Below are positions 1-10,400 of a DNA stretch of 38,056 nt, in pieces (the stretch's first letter is position 1; each line of letters opens with the position of its first letter). The notes under the pieces were generated by a model. It did no database searches and was not told where the DNA came from. It saw only the letters and a program-made list of their open reading frames with translations. The stretch is from NCBI RefSeq assembly GCF_000003605.2, contig NW_003122409.1:131025-169080 (forward strand). The letters run 5' to 3'. The position numbers and the translations under genes are program-made. The DNA comes from Saccoglossus kowalevskii (taxonomy: Eukaryota; Hemichordata; Enteropneusta; Harrimaniidae).

Positions 1-2
1 AG

Positions 3-1178
3 TTCAAACCGCATCCAGGGAGAGATTCTGTAGGAATGCTGGCAACAAATGCATGTCCACAAAACTGTAGTCTTGATAATATCCCAAAACAACTGATCAA
101 AGGTGACACTGCTACTTTCATGGTAACAACCAGAGATAATCAAGGAAAACAAGTCATTCCACGCCAGGTGGTTGAGGCTAGAGTAACAAAACCTGATGGA
201 TCAAGTGAAGATATCAAAGTACAGGATAACAATGATGGAACACACACAGTGATGGTACATGGAGAAATAGATGGGAAATATAAAGTGTCAGTGACAATAG
301 ACAATCAGCCAATACCAGGAACACCTGCACAGATCAATGTCATTAAAGGATTGGTGAAGACTATTGGTAAATGTGGCAGTGGAAAAGGGGAATATATTGT
401 GCCAATTGGTGTTACAATGGATAAGGATAGTAACATTGTTACAGCTGAGAGGGGTAATAAAAGACTACAAATTACAGACAAGAATGGAAATTATAAAAAT
501 ATTATAAAAATTGAAAAATGTATTCCACATGATGTGTGCATATTTAATGACAAATACTACATGACAGATATTGATAATGCACAAGTTGTTATCAGTGATA
601 TGAATGGTCATGTGATCAAACGATTCAGTGAAAACATGAAGCATCCTCAACGCATTGCTGTTAGACCTGCAGATGGTATGGTGTATGTATCTGACTGGGA
701 TGGGTTAGTTGTTGAGAAAACAAATAAAGATGGCCACTGGATAAGAAAATACACAACAGATGGAGAATACATCAAATCATTTGGGGGTTTTGGAAGTAAA
801 CAAGGACAATTTAAAGGTCCATTCTGCATGGCTTTAGATAATCAAGGATTACTATTTGTAGGTGATTATGACAATGACTGCATACAAGTCTACAATACAG
901 ATGATGAGTACATGTATTCATTCAAGTGTTCAGGTAAAGGAGATGGTCAGATATACGCACCACGTGGCATAGCTATTGATAATGATGGATATGTATATGT
1001 GGCTAATTTGCATAATAAGTTACAAAAGTTTGATAGAAGTGGTCGTTTCATCTGCCGTATTGATAAGAACATTGATGGACTGAATATAACAGGAGGGGTA
1101 GAAGTAACTGATGATGTACCATGTAGAGTGGTTGTAGTCGACTGTGATAACCATTGTGTTAAAATCTTTGCACAGTAA
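3..1178 (+). CDS. TRIM-NHL protein (TRIM2/3/71-like), C-terminal part, 5' partial
   Basis: The frame is open from the left edge and ends with TAA at 1176-1178, so the ATG at 36 is probably internal. Numbering from that Met, residues ~7-103 form a filamin/ABP280-type immunoglobulin repeat (IPKQLIKGD near 16, TKPDGSSEDI at 51-60, DGTHTV at 67-72, PIPGTPAQINV at 92-102). Residues ~106-380 form about six NHL repeats, a beta-propeller, with blade cores such as VPIGVTMDKDSNIVTAE, HPQRIAVRPADGMVYVSD, ARGIAID-type (PRGIAIDNDGYVYVAN) and the closing DCDNHCVKIF. In TRIM2/TRIM3/TRIM71 this order follows RING, B-box and coiled coil, and the NHL propeller binds substrates or RNA. The RING would be encoded left of the window, so E3 ubiquitin-ligase activity is inferred, not seen. 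Many invertebrates have large lineage-specific sets of such genes, so a specific orthologue cannot be named. Confidence 0.9.
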   Translation, partial: FKPHPGRDSVGMLATNACPQNCSLDNIPKQLIKGDTATFMVTTRDNQGKQVIPRQVVEARVTKPDGSSEDIKVQDNNDGTHTVMVHGEIDGKYKVSVTIDNQPIPGTPAQINVIKGLVKTIGKCGSGKGEYIVPIGVTMDKDSNIVTAERGNKRLQITDKNGNYKNIIKIEKCIPHDVCIFNDKYYMTDIDNAQVVISDMNGHVIKRFSENMKHPQRIAVRPADGMVYVSDWDGLVVEKTNKDGHWIRKYTTDGEYIKSFGGFGSKQGQFKGPFCMALDNQGLLFVGDYDNDCIQVYNTDDEYMYSFKCSGKGDGQIYAPRGIAIDNDGYVYVANLHNKLQKFDRSGRFICRIDKNIDGLNITGGVEVTDDVPCRVVVVDCDNHCVKIFAQ

Positions 1179-1290
1179 TTACAGTTTTAGATTTTGATCA
1201 CTACAGACTGATAAAAGTTGCAATTGATACTTTGCTAAATTGGTTAAAATGTGTTAATTGGATAGCACTGGAAGTGAAGGACATTATATT

Positions 1291-1476
1291 ACTGTAGAAT
1301 ACTTTATTTTCGCTTAGAATGGATGATTCTGTGAAAATAAAATCAAGCGAATATACTTTTTTCCCTATATTTCACATTAAACTCATCAAAAATCAGTGAA
1401 AATAAATTCCAAGCATAACGCCCAAAAAGCCTTTTCAGCGAAAATTTATTCCAGCGAAAATAAAGTATTCCACAGT
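1291..1476. mobile_element. MITE family 1, copy 1 (Tc1/mariner-like, TA-flanked)
   Basis: A palindromic ~186-bp element begins 113 bases after the TRIM-NHL stop. One end reads ACTGTAGAATACTTTATTTT and the other is its inverted counterpart (AAAATAAAGTATTCCACAGT). The interior alternates TTTTCGCTGAA-type and TTCAGCGAAAA-type blocks. Related copies lie near 7.6, 10.2, 31.2 and 36.5 kb. The element carries AATAAA at 1336-1341 and 1459-1464, which could act as polyadenylation signals for the upstream gene. Confidence 0.8.
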
Positions 1477-2192
1477 CTAATTGTTCTTAAAGCATTTGAA
1501 CTGATGTATTATGGAATTACAAATCAATGTAATGTAAATATTCTTTATTTAGTGAAATTCACACTGGAAATTATATGAAATGTTATTTTATATAAAATGT
1601 ACTAACTGCAAATTATAACATTTTGTTTTTAGGTTATCATTTAGAATTCAAGTTTGAATGATATTAATTTGTAATCTGAGAAATGGCTAATACGCTCAAT
1701 TATTAAACAAAATATCTGTCATCGTGAGAAGGAGCACTGTATATATATATATAGAAATTACAAATTGGGGATACATGGGTCTTATTTACTGTCAAAATAG
1801 GTATCAATTCAGGGTATAAATATCTGGCAGATTGTATCTGTCTGGGGTAGCTGTTTTGAATAAATATGGATCTATATACAAGAATTTGAATCCTGCGTAA
1901 ATATCGTTGAACTGTTTTAATCAAGACCCAGTCACAGTAAAATAAATGGTCATCTTTATTCGGTATAATAATGGGTTGCACAAATTGTATGGTTCTTTTT
2001 CAATATAAAAATGCTAACACTTTTAAAAGCTCAGTGGCCTACCCAGTGTTAGATTGTGTGGTGTTGTGCAGGGTCTCTAGATTAATTATTAGAAAATGAA
2101 AACTAAAAATATGGAATGTGTATGTGGTATTGTCAATATATTTTTTACAAAGTTCTGATAATTTCCATTGGTTATGGGCATCCCTACACTTA
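1477..2192. other. Intergenic, AT-rich, nothing recognised
   Basis: Only a short (TA)n run at about 1740-1752 stands out. Open frames here are short and have no recognisable domain. Confidence 0.5.
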
Positions 2193-2337
2193 GACTGTCG
2201 ACAGTCAGTCATACCTAAAATATTAATCTGTTATTGTTATTAAATATTTCGTATACACATAATATGTGTGAATAAACTGCGAAGGCTGGGACAGGAAGTA
2301 TAGAGTCTCGTTAGGTACGACCGACTGTCCAGTGCTG
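2193..2337. repeat. Short inverted-repeat element (~145 bp)
   Basis: The left arm (GACAGTCAGTCATACCTAA at about 2199-2217) is an imperfect reverse complement of the right arm (TTAGGTACGACCGACTGTCC at 2311-2330), with ~95 bases between. The left end also contains the 12-bp palindrome ACTGTCGACAGT. It has the form of a small non-autonomous DNA element; the family is not identified. Confidence 0.5.
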
Positions 2338-2942
2338 CAATTCATTGGTAAGACTTCTTAACAGATCCAGGTATATTCATATGCAAATGTATAGTCGTGG
2401 GGATGTCCATCATTTTATCGTGGCCAATCGTGAAAAAGGTCAGGGGTCGCTGGATACTAGGATCACCCACCATATGTGAAGCATGTCTTGACTGTACCAG
2501 AGTCCCTCTATCCTTTGTCTGGAAACTGTCATTGCATTAGGTATGAATTGGCCTCCTTCCCTGGCAAAGGCGCTTTGCAGGTATAGGCAAAGCATTGTCA
2601 TGTGATCAGTACACAGCCGGTCACTATTTCTGACATCGTCAGTGCTATGCGTTTTTTCATAACATAGTTGTTTATTCCAGAATTCAAGCTTTTTCACATA
2701 ATTTTTTAATCAGGATAAATGTACAAGTCATATTCTAGCCAGCGAGTAGTTCCTCAATTTATCTATTTTACCAGCAGCGACACATTTTCACAACAAATTG
2801 TTCATACCTTTACCCAGAAAAGTTTCATGTTTGATTTAGGGGTGATTGAAATAAACTCTATTTTATTTATCCTACTTCTCGGGGCGAAACCAATATTTGT
2901 CTTCGATTTTGACATTTTATGGTCAAATCACATCATTAACTA
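2338..2942. other. Intergenic, nothing recognised
   Basis: There is no domain-bearing open frame, tandem repeat or clear inverted repeat in this stretch. Confidence 0.45.
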
Positions 2943-3460
2943 GCAGCCTGTCGGCTGATATAGCTCCGCTGTTATCAATGCACATTTCAATTAAAGAACT
3001 GAAGATATCATCAGAAAATAAACAATACGTGTATTAAAGCAATCAGACTTGCTGTTTTAAAAAAAAAATTGGAAATATAACATTTTATCAAAAATATTCA
3101 TTAAAATTAGATAACTGAAGAACAAAATCATCACGAAATGAACAAATCTGAGAGAGGTCCACATGTAGTAGCTAGATATGTAATATCAAAACAATTGGAC
3201 TTGCGGTTTTTAACAAGAAGTCAAAAATATCACTTTTTACTAAAAATTTTCACCAAAATTAGAGAATTGAAGATATCAACATGAAATGAACAAACCTAAG
3301 AGAGGTTTACCCAAGGTACATATACACCAAGTATCAAAGCATTCAGGCTTGTAGTTTTCAAGAAGAAGTTGAAAAAGTAAAACATTGACACAAATGGCGA
3401 CGACGACGAACAATCACTCATATGATAAGCTCCGCTCGACAAAATCAACAGTGGAGCTAA
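2943..3460. repeat. Dispersed repeat family B, copy 1
   Basis: About 520 bp share many blocks with 25283-25592, for example CAGCCT-T-GGCTGA followed by CTCCGCTG, CATTTCAATTAAAGAA and GAAATGAACAAATCTGAGAG. The interior is degenerate tandem, with three related blocks of ~130-150 bp each containing a TTGAAGATATCA/AAATGAACAAA core (near 2990, 3110 and 3260). TAGCTCCGCTGTTAT at 2961 is imperfectly inverted at the right end (CAACAGTGGAGCTA near 3446-3459), next to a GGCGACGACGACGA stretch. This suggests a non-autonomous mobile element of unknown class. Confidence 0.6.
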
Positions 3461-4885
3461 AAATGGAAATGTGCTCTAGTTTGTCATGACCTCATATATC
3501 TAAAGCTTATATAATTAATCACTTTTATCTCCATGGTCATCAGTTAGTGCCTATCACCACGATTACCAACCACTTTTCAAGTGTGCTGTCACCATGGAGA
3601 CAAATAATCGTTGAATGTTTTGATTCACACATGCAGTTATAACCATACAATAACACAATTGTTCATTTTAAAAGCATTTATTGCAAGATTGTGAATTACA
3701 AAAAAGAAAGAAGAGAAAATACTGCACACAATCTTGGAGACTGTTTTTGCAAATGGTAAATCTGAGAACCATCCCATTTTTAATGATAACCTGGATGGGA
3801 ACAGATCCCCAAATCGAGGTTCACAACAGAAGAGGGTACATTTTACAGAGGGGAAAAAATGAACAATCCATGATAACAAATTCTGCATTATTATTTGTCA
3901 CTGACTCAGCACTCAAAATCGTAAGTCGTCAACTATGGAAAGCTGCATTTTAGACCAATTTTTTTGATACACGTAATACTGCGGCAAAATGACCTGCGTG
4001 GTAGCACATGAACAAACATTGAGTAAATACTTATGATGTCTGTGCCATGCACATACAAACAGGTCACAGACAGCTGGGAAAAATAATTTTGTTCAAATTA
4101 TTCTCCATCTTCAGCTATCACCATGTATCTAATAATAATACAGGCCATGTGGCATGATAAAGGTAATTTACGAGATGAAAAAATTGGTAGAATAAAAATG
4201 CAGTTGGTCTCTAAATAAAAGAAAATACCCCCATAGGGAGCACAAAATAAAACTGTTGGTGCTTCTTTCCAAAAACCAACAAACAAAAATATTTTTTTCG
4301 GAGAGAACATCAAGATAAAAATCAGATCTACTTGATGAGGAAACTAAGAAATCATAAACGCCCATTTTAACATTTGTACCTCAAAAAATATTTGGTTACA
4401 ATAAGACACACCCTCTTCCCACACTTCAAACTCAAAAATGTATATAGCAGTTACCAGAGTTCCCTAAATACAGTGTCAGTCCAGCAAAGATATCCCTCAC
4501 CCGCCCAAAGCAGAGACAAACTTCCCCAAGCATAGACAAGCCGATCCATTAGTGCAAAGACCTTACAGTAGAGGTGAAAACTAGTTGTGTGAGGGTGCTA
4601 GACATGTGGTCAGGACCATCACTACAAACTCTAATGTATAATGATTTAAAGTGTATTGAAACAATGTCATATTATATTAACAGTTATATTATAATACTTA
4701 GCAAGCAAAACTAAAATGGTTGGGAAATTCTAGAAAAAATTCTAAATACACCCCACTCCCTCCCACAGCATAAATATTTGGGGTGAATAAGCACAGATTT
4801 GAAGTGTTTAAGTTTGTCCCTAATGACAGAAACTATCTACACTTCTTCTAATAGTAAATATCAAAGGGTATCTCACAAAGCATTA
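3461..4885. other. Intergenic, nothing recognised
   Basis: AT-rich sequence. Overlapping short open frames on both strands (the longest about 90 codons, near 3.7-3.95 kb) have no recognisable domain and no splice-supported extension. Confidence 0.45.
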
Positions 4886-5114
4886 TATATGTATCAGTGA
4901 TTGGTTAACCCATGTCACATGATTCAATTCTTCAACTTGGATTCGTTAAACAAAACCAGATATCTACCATATTAAACATGTATCAGTGATTGGTTAACCC
5001 ATGTCACATGATTCAATTCCTCAACTCAGATTCGTTAAACAAAACCAGATATCTACAATATTAAACATGTACCATGCAGTGATAGGTTAACCAATATCAC
5101 ATGATTCAATTCTG
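4886..5114. repeat. Tandem repeat, ~89-bp unit, ~2.5 copies
   Basis: Units start at about 4889, 4978 and 5067. Each has a core GTGATTGGTTAACCCATGTC followed by ACATGATTCAATTC and, in the first two, TTCGTTAAACAAAACCAGAT. Copies 1 and 2 are nearly identical; copy 3 is more diverged and truncated. Confidence 0.85.
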
Positions 5115-6132
5115 GAGCAAAACGGGTTAAATAGCATAGAAAAGCCTTTGAAATAAACATAATTTCAGACTGATTTTGTTCAATAAAAAACAATACTTTT
5201 TGAAATTATTTTCTCCACGGACGACACAGAACATACACATGAGGTTAGTGAAGACCTTTGATAGTTCTAAAAAACTTGAGAGTTGGAACAAAATGTACAT
5301 GATTGCTTCTTATCACACCTGTAAGTACGAAGCAAAGTCAAATAATTTACACAACCCAACAATGGGGGACAAAAAAGAAAGATTCATTCTATTTTCCTGA
5401 CATTGTGGCCAGTGAAACTGAAAACCACTTACCAAAGATAATTTCTTTTAAATCAATTAATAATAAAATATCACCAAGACAACAGCAGGCCATTATTCTA
5501 CTGAATACTGACGTCCAGTGGTTAAAGTTAGCTCAATTAAGTTTTTATCATTTTTTTTTTATGACAAACGCAAGCAAAAGTAACCAAGTACTGAACATGG
5601 TTTGCAGCAAAATCACAGTGACAGGTCCTTCAAATTATTACACTGATTTAGAGAGAACAAATTACATACCAACTACCGGTATGTAACAGTGTAATGTCTT
5701 TTAAACGAACTACAGATCCCATCTCCCAACATGCACTGCCCCATTTGATTTGACCCGAGCCTGCCATATTTACAAAGCAGCGTTAACAATTTGTAGAAAC
5801 AATCAGCCAATCAGCAATTAACAATTGATGGGAAAATTAAATAACTTTTGATGTGAGCACATGTTGACATGTTCCAGCATATAGATCCGTATATATCAAA
5901 TTATATACCGATTATTCAAAAATTTATATTCCTATTATTTTTTTGTATCTGAAAAAACATGGAAATTATAAAAATCTATTCTGTACTATATTTCAATAAG
6001 GACATGTTTCCATTTCTAAATTACTTTTAGAATTTAATCTACGTTATCTTAGTTTGCACTTCAGTGTACAGTTAAATTTTTCAGTACTTAAACCCACCAA
6101 ATATTAGGTGTAGCCCACATGCATTACATAAA
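5115..6132. other. Intergenic, nothing recognised
   Basis: Open frames at about 5.2-5.7 kb (+) of up to 127 codons are lysine/serine-rich without a domain and are probably chance frames. The rest is AT-rich. Confidence 0.4.
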
Positions 6133-6135
6133 TAA

Positions 6136-6564
6136 GGCCAGACTTTTTTTATTCCTTGTTTCGTGAGTTTTTATAAGGCAATTTATTTTGAGGAGGGCGA
6201 AAAAAAAATAAAATTGATTTTTTTTTCCCATTAGATTTGTGTGATTCTCAAGGAAATGTAAGTGAGATCATTGATCGGAGAGAAGAAATGAAATACAATT
6301 TTATTCCATGTATAACCTTGTTTCTCATCTGCGCGAGACTTCGGTACTTTGATCATGATACTCCCACGAAAATGCAACTTGGATTTGTTATGCAACGGGC
6401 GGTAAAAAATTGAAGATGAAAATAATATTTTTTTTAGCAATTTTTTGCACTTACAAGTCGACCGCCGCGAGAAATTACGGTGAAATAAAATTTTATTTTT
6501 ATTTCATTTTCGGCTCCTGTTCATTCGGCGGGTTCGCGAAACAAGGGATAATAAAAGTCTGGCC
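6136..6564. mobile_element. PIF/Harbinger-like MITE
   Basis: The left end GGCCAGACTTTTTTTATTCC (6136 on) is inverted at the right end, where (A)TAAAAGTCTGGCC ends at 6564. The match continues inward through CCTTGTTTCG on the left and CGCGAAACAAGG on the right. Both ends are flanked by TAA (6133-6135 and 6565-6567), matching the 3-bp TWA target duplication of PIF/Harbinger transposons. The 429-bp interior has no transposase-like frame. The superfamily call is inference from the ends. Confidence 0.7.
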
Positions 6565-6734
6565 TAATCTAGAATCTATGAGCTTTCTAAGGTTAATTGA
6601 AAAATGCCTTCAAAATAAATTTAACTATGTCAAAGATCTGCAGATCATGTGATTATAAGTGGCCAATGAATGGAGAGTATTTTGACTTCCCTTGTTTCCA
6701 ATGAATTCAGCCTGTATTATGCAAGAATTGAATA

Positions 6735-6945
6735 TATTTGCATGACTAATAAGATAAACCAGCTATTGATCCTAGGCATTTATTGTGGAGGTGTCAATAC
6801 ATTAAGTTTAAATAAATTTGCATCACTAATGAGATAAATTGACCATTCATGTTGTGCGTTTATGTAAAAGGGTCAATAAATGACAACTGACATTTGCATG
6901 GCTAATCAGATAAATCAGCCGTTGATTCTAGACAGTTCAATCCGT
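6735..6945. repeat. Degenerate tandem repeat, ~75-80-bp spacing, 3 copies
   Basis: Three units each start TTTGCAT followed by GACTAATAAGATAAA, CACTAATGAGATAAA or GGCTAATCAGATAAA (near 6737, 6818 and 6892), then a related TTGATTCTAGRCA-type or diverged tail. Confidence 0.6.
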
Positions 6946-7345
6946 TGAATCCCAGAAAGCACATAGATTCTTAACAAGCCTGCTAAGAGGATTAGATGAT
7001 GGTTGATATAAATAGATTTTAAATTAACATAAAGATTGTGGGGCTCACAAGATGTGAAGCAAATAGAGAACAAATATGCAACAACAACAAAATTAAATTT
7101 TTTTTAATTTAGGGTGCATCAGTAAAACACATTTCCTTTTTTCTTAAGATTAATCATTTACAAAATTTCAATAAATTAGGGGAAATGAAATTCATCTTTC
7201 ACTTCCATTAATTGATCAAATGAAAATATACTATTTTTCTGAAACTGTTAACAAATAATAACTTAACTTTGAAAACTAGAAAGACCAATTTGAAGGACCT
7301 GACCCATTAAAAATGTCTTGATAAAAAATATCTGTAAAAATTGCA
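6946..7345 (-). other. Likely 3' UTR / downstream flank of Mondo
   Basis: This stretch lies just downstream of the Mondo stop in its transcriptional direction (-). It is AT-rich with no coding signal. I see no single convincing polyadenylation signal, so the transcript end is not placed. Confidence 0.35.
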
Positions 7346-7497
7346 CTATGATAAGTCTTCTTTTTTAATATCTTTGTTCTTTTGCTTTCTTTCTTGCAAC
7401 ATGGTAGATGCTGCTCGCTGCGCTTGTTGTGGAAGGTCAGACGGGTCAGACAGCACAGTTGTCTTGGAGCTGAACTTTCTTAATGCGGTCGTCACAA
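7346..7497 (-). CDS. Mondo: Mondo exon O: C-terminal exon with stop
   Basis: The acceptor is CTTCTCAATTTCAG. It encodes VTTALRKFSSKTTVLSDPSD and LPQQAQRAA, matching vertebrate LNSLRQLGTSTSILTDPGRIPEQATRA. It ends with a lysine-rich tail KQKNKDIKKEDLS and TAG. The lysine-rich extension is not a vertebrate feature that I recognise. Confidence 0.88.
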
Positions 7498-10400
7498 CTG
7501 AAATTGAGAAGGACAATTTGAATATCAATACATTTGAATTCACCTTTATTAGTATTGATTACACATCTTCACAGCCCTCAAATAGTACACTGCAAAATAC
7601 TTTATTTTCACTGTTTTTGCTGAAGGGATGATTCAGTGAAAATAAAAATCCAGTGAATATAACTATAATAATAATATAACTTTTCCTATATTTTACATTC
7701 AACTCATTAAAAATAAGTGAAATTAAATTCCATACAAAACACTCAAAAAGTCTTCAGCAAAAATTAATTCCAGCTAAAATAAAGTATTTTATGGTAGTGT
7801 ATAGGTTTAATAGGTTTCTCCTTATCTTAACTATGTTTCATTTATTAACTTAGCCATTGTTAAGAAAATACTGGGCTTTATTTTTCACTGAGTTACCCAG
7901 TTTCATTGAACTTCCATGCCTAAATGACTTGCCCAGTTTCATTGACCAACCATGCTTTAATGTGTTGCCTGGTATAATTGATCTACCACACCAAATTGAC
8001 TTTACCAGTTTCATTGACCAACCATGGTCAAATGACCTGACTGTGTATTTGATCTACTAAGAAGCCTAAATTGACTTGCCCAATTTCATTGACCTACTCT
8101 GCTTAATTGACTTGCCCAATTTCATCGACCTACTATGACTAAATGATTGCCCAGTTTCATTGACCTACTATGCCTAAATGACTAGCCCAGTTTTATTGAC
8201 CAACCAAGCCTAATTGACTTGCCAAGTTTCATTGACCTACCATTACCAAATGACTTATGTAATTGACCAACCACACCTACTTGACTTGGCTGGTTTCATT
8301 GATCTACCATGCCTAATTGACTGGTTTCATTGACCTACCATGCCCAATTGACTAGTTTTAACAACCAACCATGCCTAATTAACTGGTTTTGTTGACCTAC
8401 CGCACCTAAATGACTAGTCCAGTTTTATTGATCAACCATTCCTAATTTATTTTATTTCATTTTTATTTCAGCTTCTCTTTATATCATTTTGACTTACCAG
8501 GTCTGATTTTGCGTAGTTTACATTCATTATCTAACCAATCCTTGACACCATCTTCAAATTTATCTTCTGTCACAGTTGACAATGTCTCTCTGAATGACTG
8601 AAACAACGGCCGGTGTATTAAACCAAACTAATAAATGGGTTAAAGAAAACAAGGTGGCAATAATTACATACATGATGTCATCAAACTTTTGACGAAATAT
8701 TGACTTTAATGGATTTAATAGCCATCATAAACAATAATTATACAAATCAACAAATATTTGTTTATGAATATTACATTAGTGATTTTATGCCACAATTATG
8801 ACAATATATTGTGTACGTGTGGAGATTTTGTCCATGAAAGCTCAAAATACGCAACCAGAAACACACCACCTATTATCAGGTTTATCTTCTGACATGGGGT
8901 TTTACAGGGCGCGTCTCACATACAGAATAAAAAACAAAGAACTGCTTTCAAAGGATACCAAATAAAATTTCCAGTTCTTTTGTGACTCTTCCTGGATATA
9001 TCCATCCAGTTCATCTTGTAAAGCTTCATCGTTAGATTGGGTTGGTACCGGAACACCAGTATCTGGCAGCTGATCCTGAACCACACTATCGAGCAGAAAA
9101 ATATAACTAAGTTTCAGACATTTTTGATTGAATATACAGTACAAACAAATAGTGAACTATATTTTTTCTACTAAATAAATTTTCATGCAACAATGTATAT
9201 TTCTTTTCATGTGAATTTTTGTCAACAGTTCTTGTTAAAAATTTATTTTGCAACAAAAGCAAATGTTAAAGGTGATAACAGTGACAGGCAGTATAGTTTA
9301 CCTCATTTCCTCAGTCAGAGTCTCAATTTCACTCCTTAGTTTATCTTGATCGTCTTTCTGTTGACTGTATTCTCTCTTCAATTGCTTAATGGTATCTGTA
9401 GCTTTTTGCAGCATAACCGCTAGACTGACTCGACTATCTCCAGCTTCGGTATCACCAAGACCGAGCACTTTTTGCATTTCATCCAATCCAGCCTGGATAT
9501 TGCTACGTCGTTTGATTTCAGATGTTCTGTGCCTATATCTACGACGTTCGACCTGATATCAACAAATGAAATATAATAATGTTAGTTACTATTTATATGA
9601 TGTAAGAATAGAACGTGGACCACTATGTAAAAACAATAAGCATGCCTCAAAAATTACGTCACAACATTACATTAATTGTTCATGTTTACGTGTGGTTTGC
9701 CTGAATTGAATGTTTGCATGTAATCATGTTTGAAATTATATGTGACCAACGATATTATTACCGACTATTTTACAATTTACTGGCGAGAAATATTTTTTTC
9801 AATTTTGAAATGAATACACCAAACTCACCCTTTCTTGTTCATCTTGTGCTGTAGTGGTCTTTTTGTGCCGTTTAGCTTTCGGTTGAGAAAACTGCAAATT
9901 ATTAAAATTATTTTTCGTTATCTACTTTTAATGCATGAAGGGATTTCTCAGCTATCAACAGATGTTTTATTTCTCCAAGTAAGTCTATGAGATTTCACAT
10001 GCCATTATTCTGAATGCCATATTTTTCCACTAAAATTTGGTGGAATGTTTTTTTCTATTTTTATGCAGTTTTCAAATCTTCTTTTTATAATTTTGAATCA
10101 AATGATTACTATTTTCTATTGGCTACCGGTATTGATTAAAATTTTGGAACAAATTTGAAAAAAATTCTGTGGTTTTAATTTTGTGAATTGTGGCAAGAGT
10201 TGTCTTTGGCACTCAAGGAGCTAACAAAAAGCATTGTCAATATACTGTGGAATACTTTATTTTCGCTGGAATTAATTTTCGCTGAAAAGGCTTTTTGGGC
10301 CTTTTGTATGGAATTTATTTTCACTGATTTTTGAGGAGTTTAATGTGAAATATAGGAAAAAAAGTATATTCGCTGGATTTTATTTTCACGGAATCTTCCC

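Noticed and set aside
36-38. ATG at 36 as the start of the TRIM-NHL protein
   Set aside because: The frame stays open to the left edge, and the family has RING, B-box and coiled coil before the filamin domain, so this Met is almost certainly internal.
5303-5686. 127-codon plus-strand frame
   Set aside because: No domain, biased composition, no splice or neighbour support, and an overlapping frame. Probably chance in AT-rich DNA.
7341-7631. 96-codon plus-strand frame starting MHYDKSSFLIS
   Set aside because: It is antisense to Mondo's last exon, which has clear family similarity and a good acceptor.
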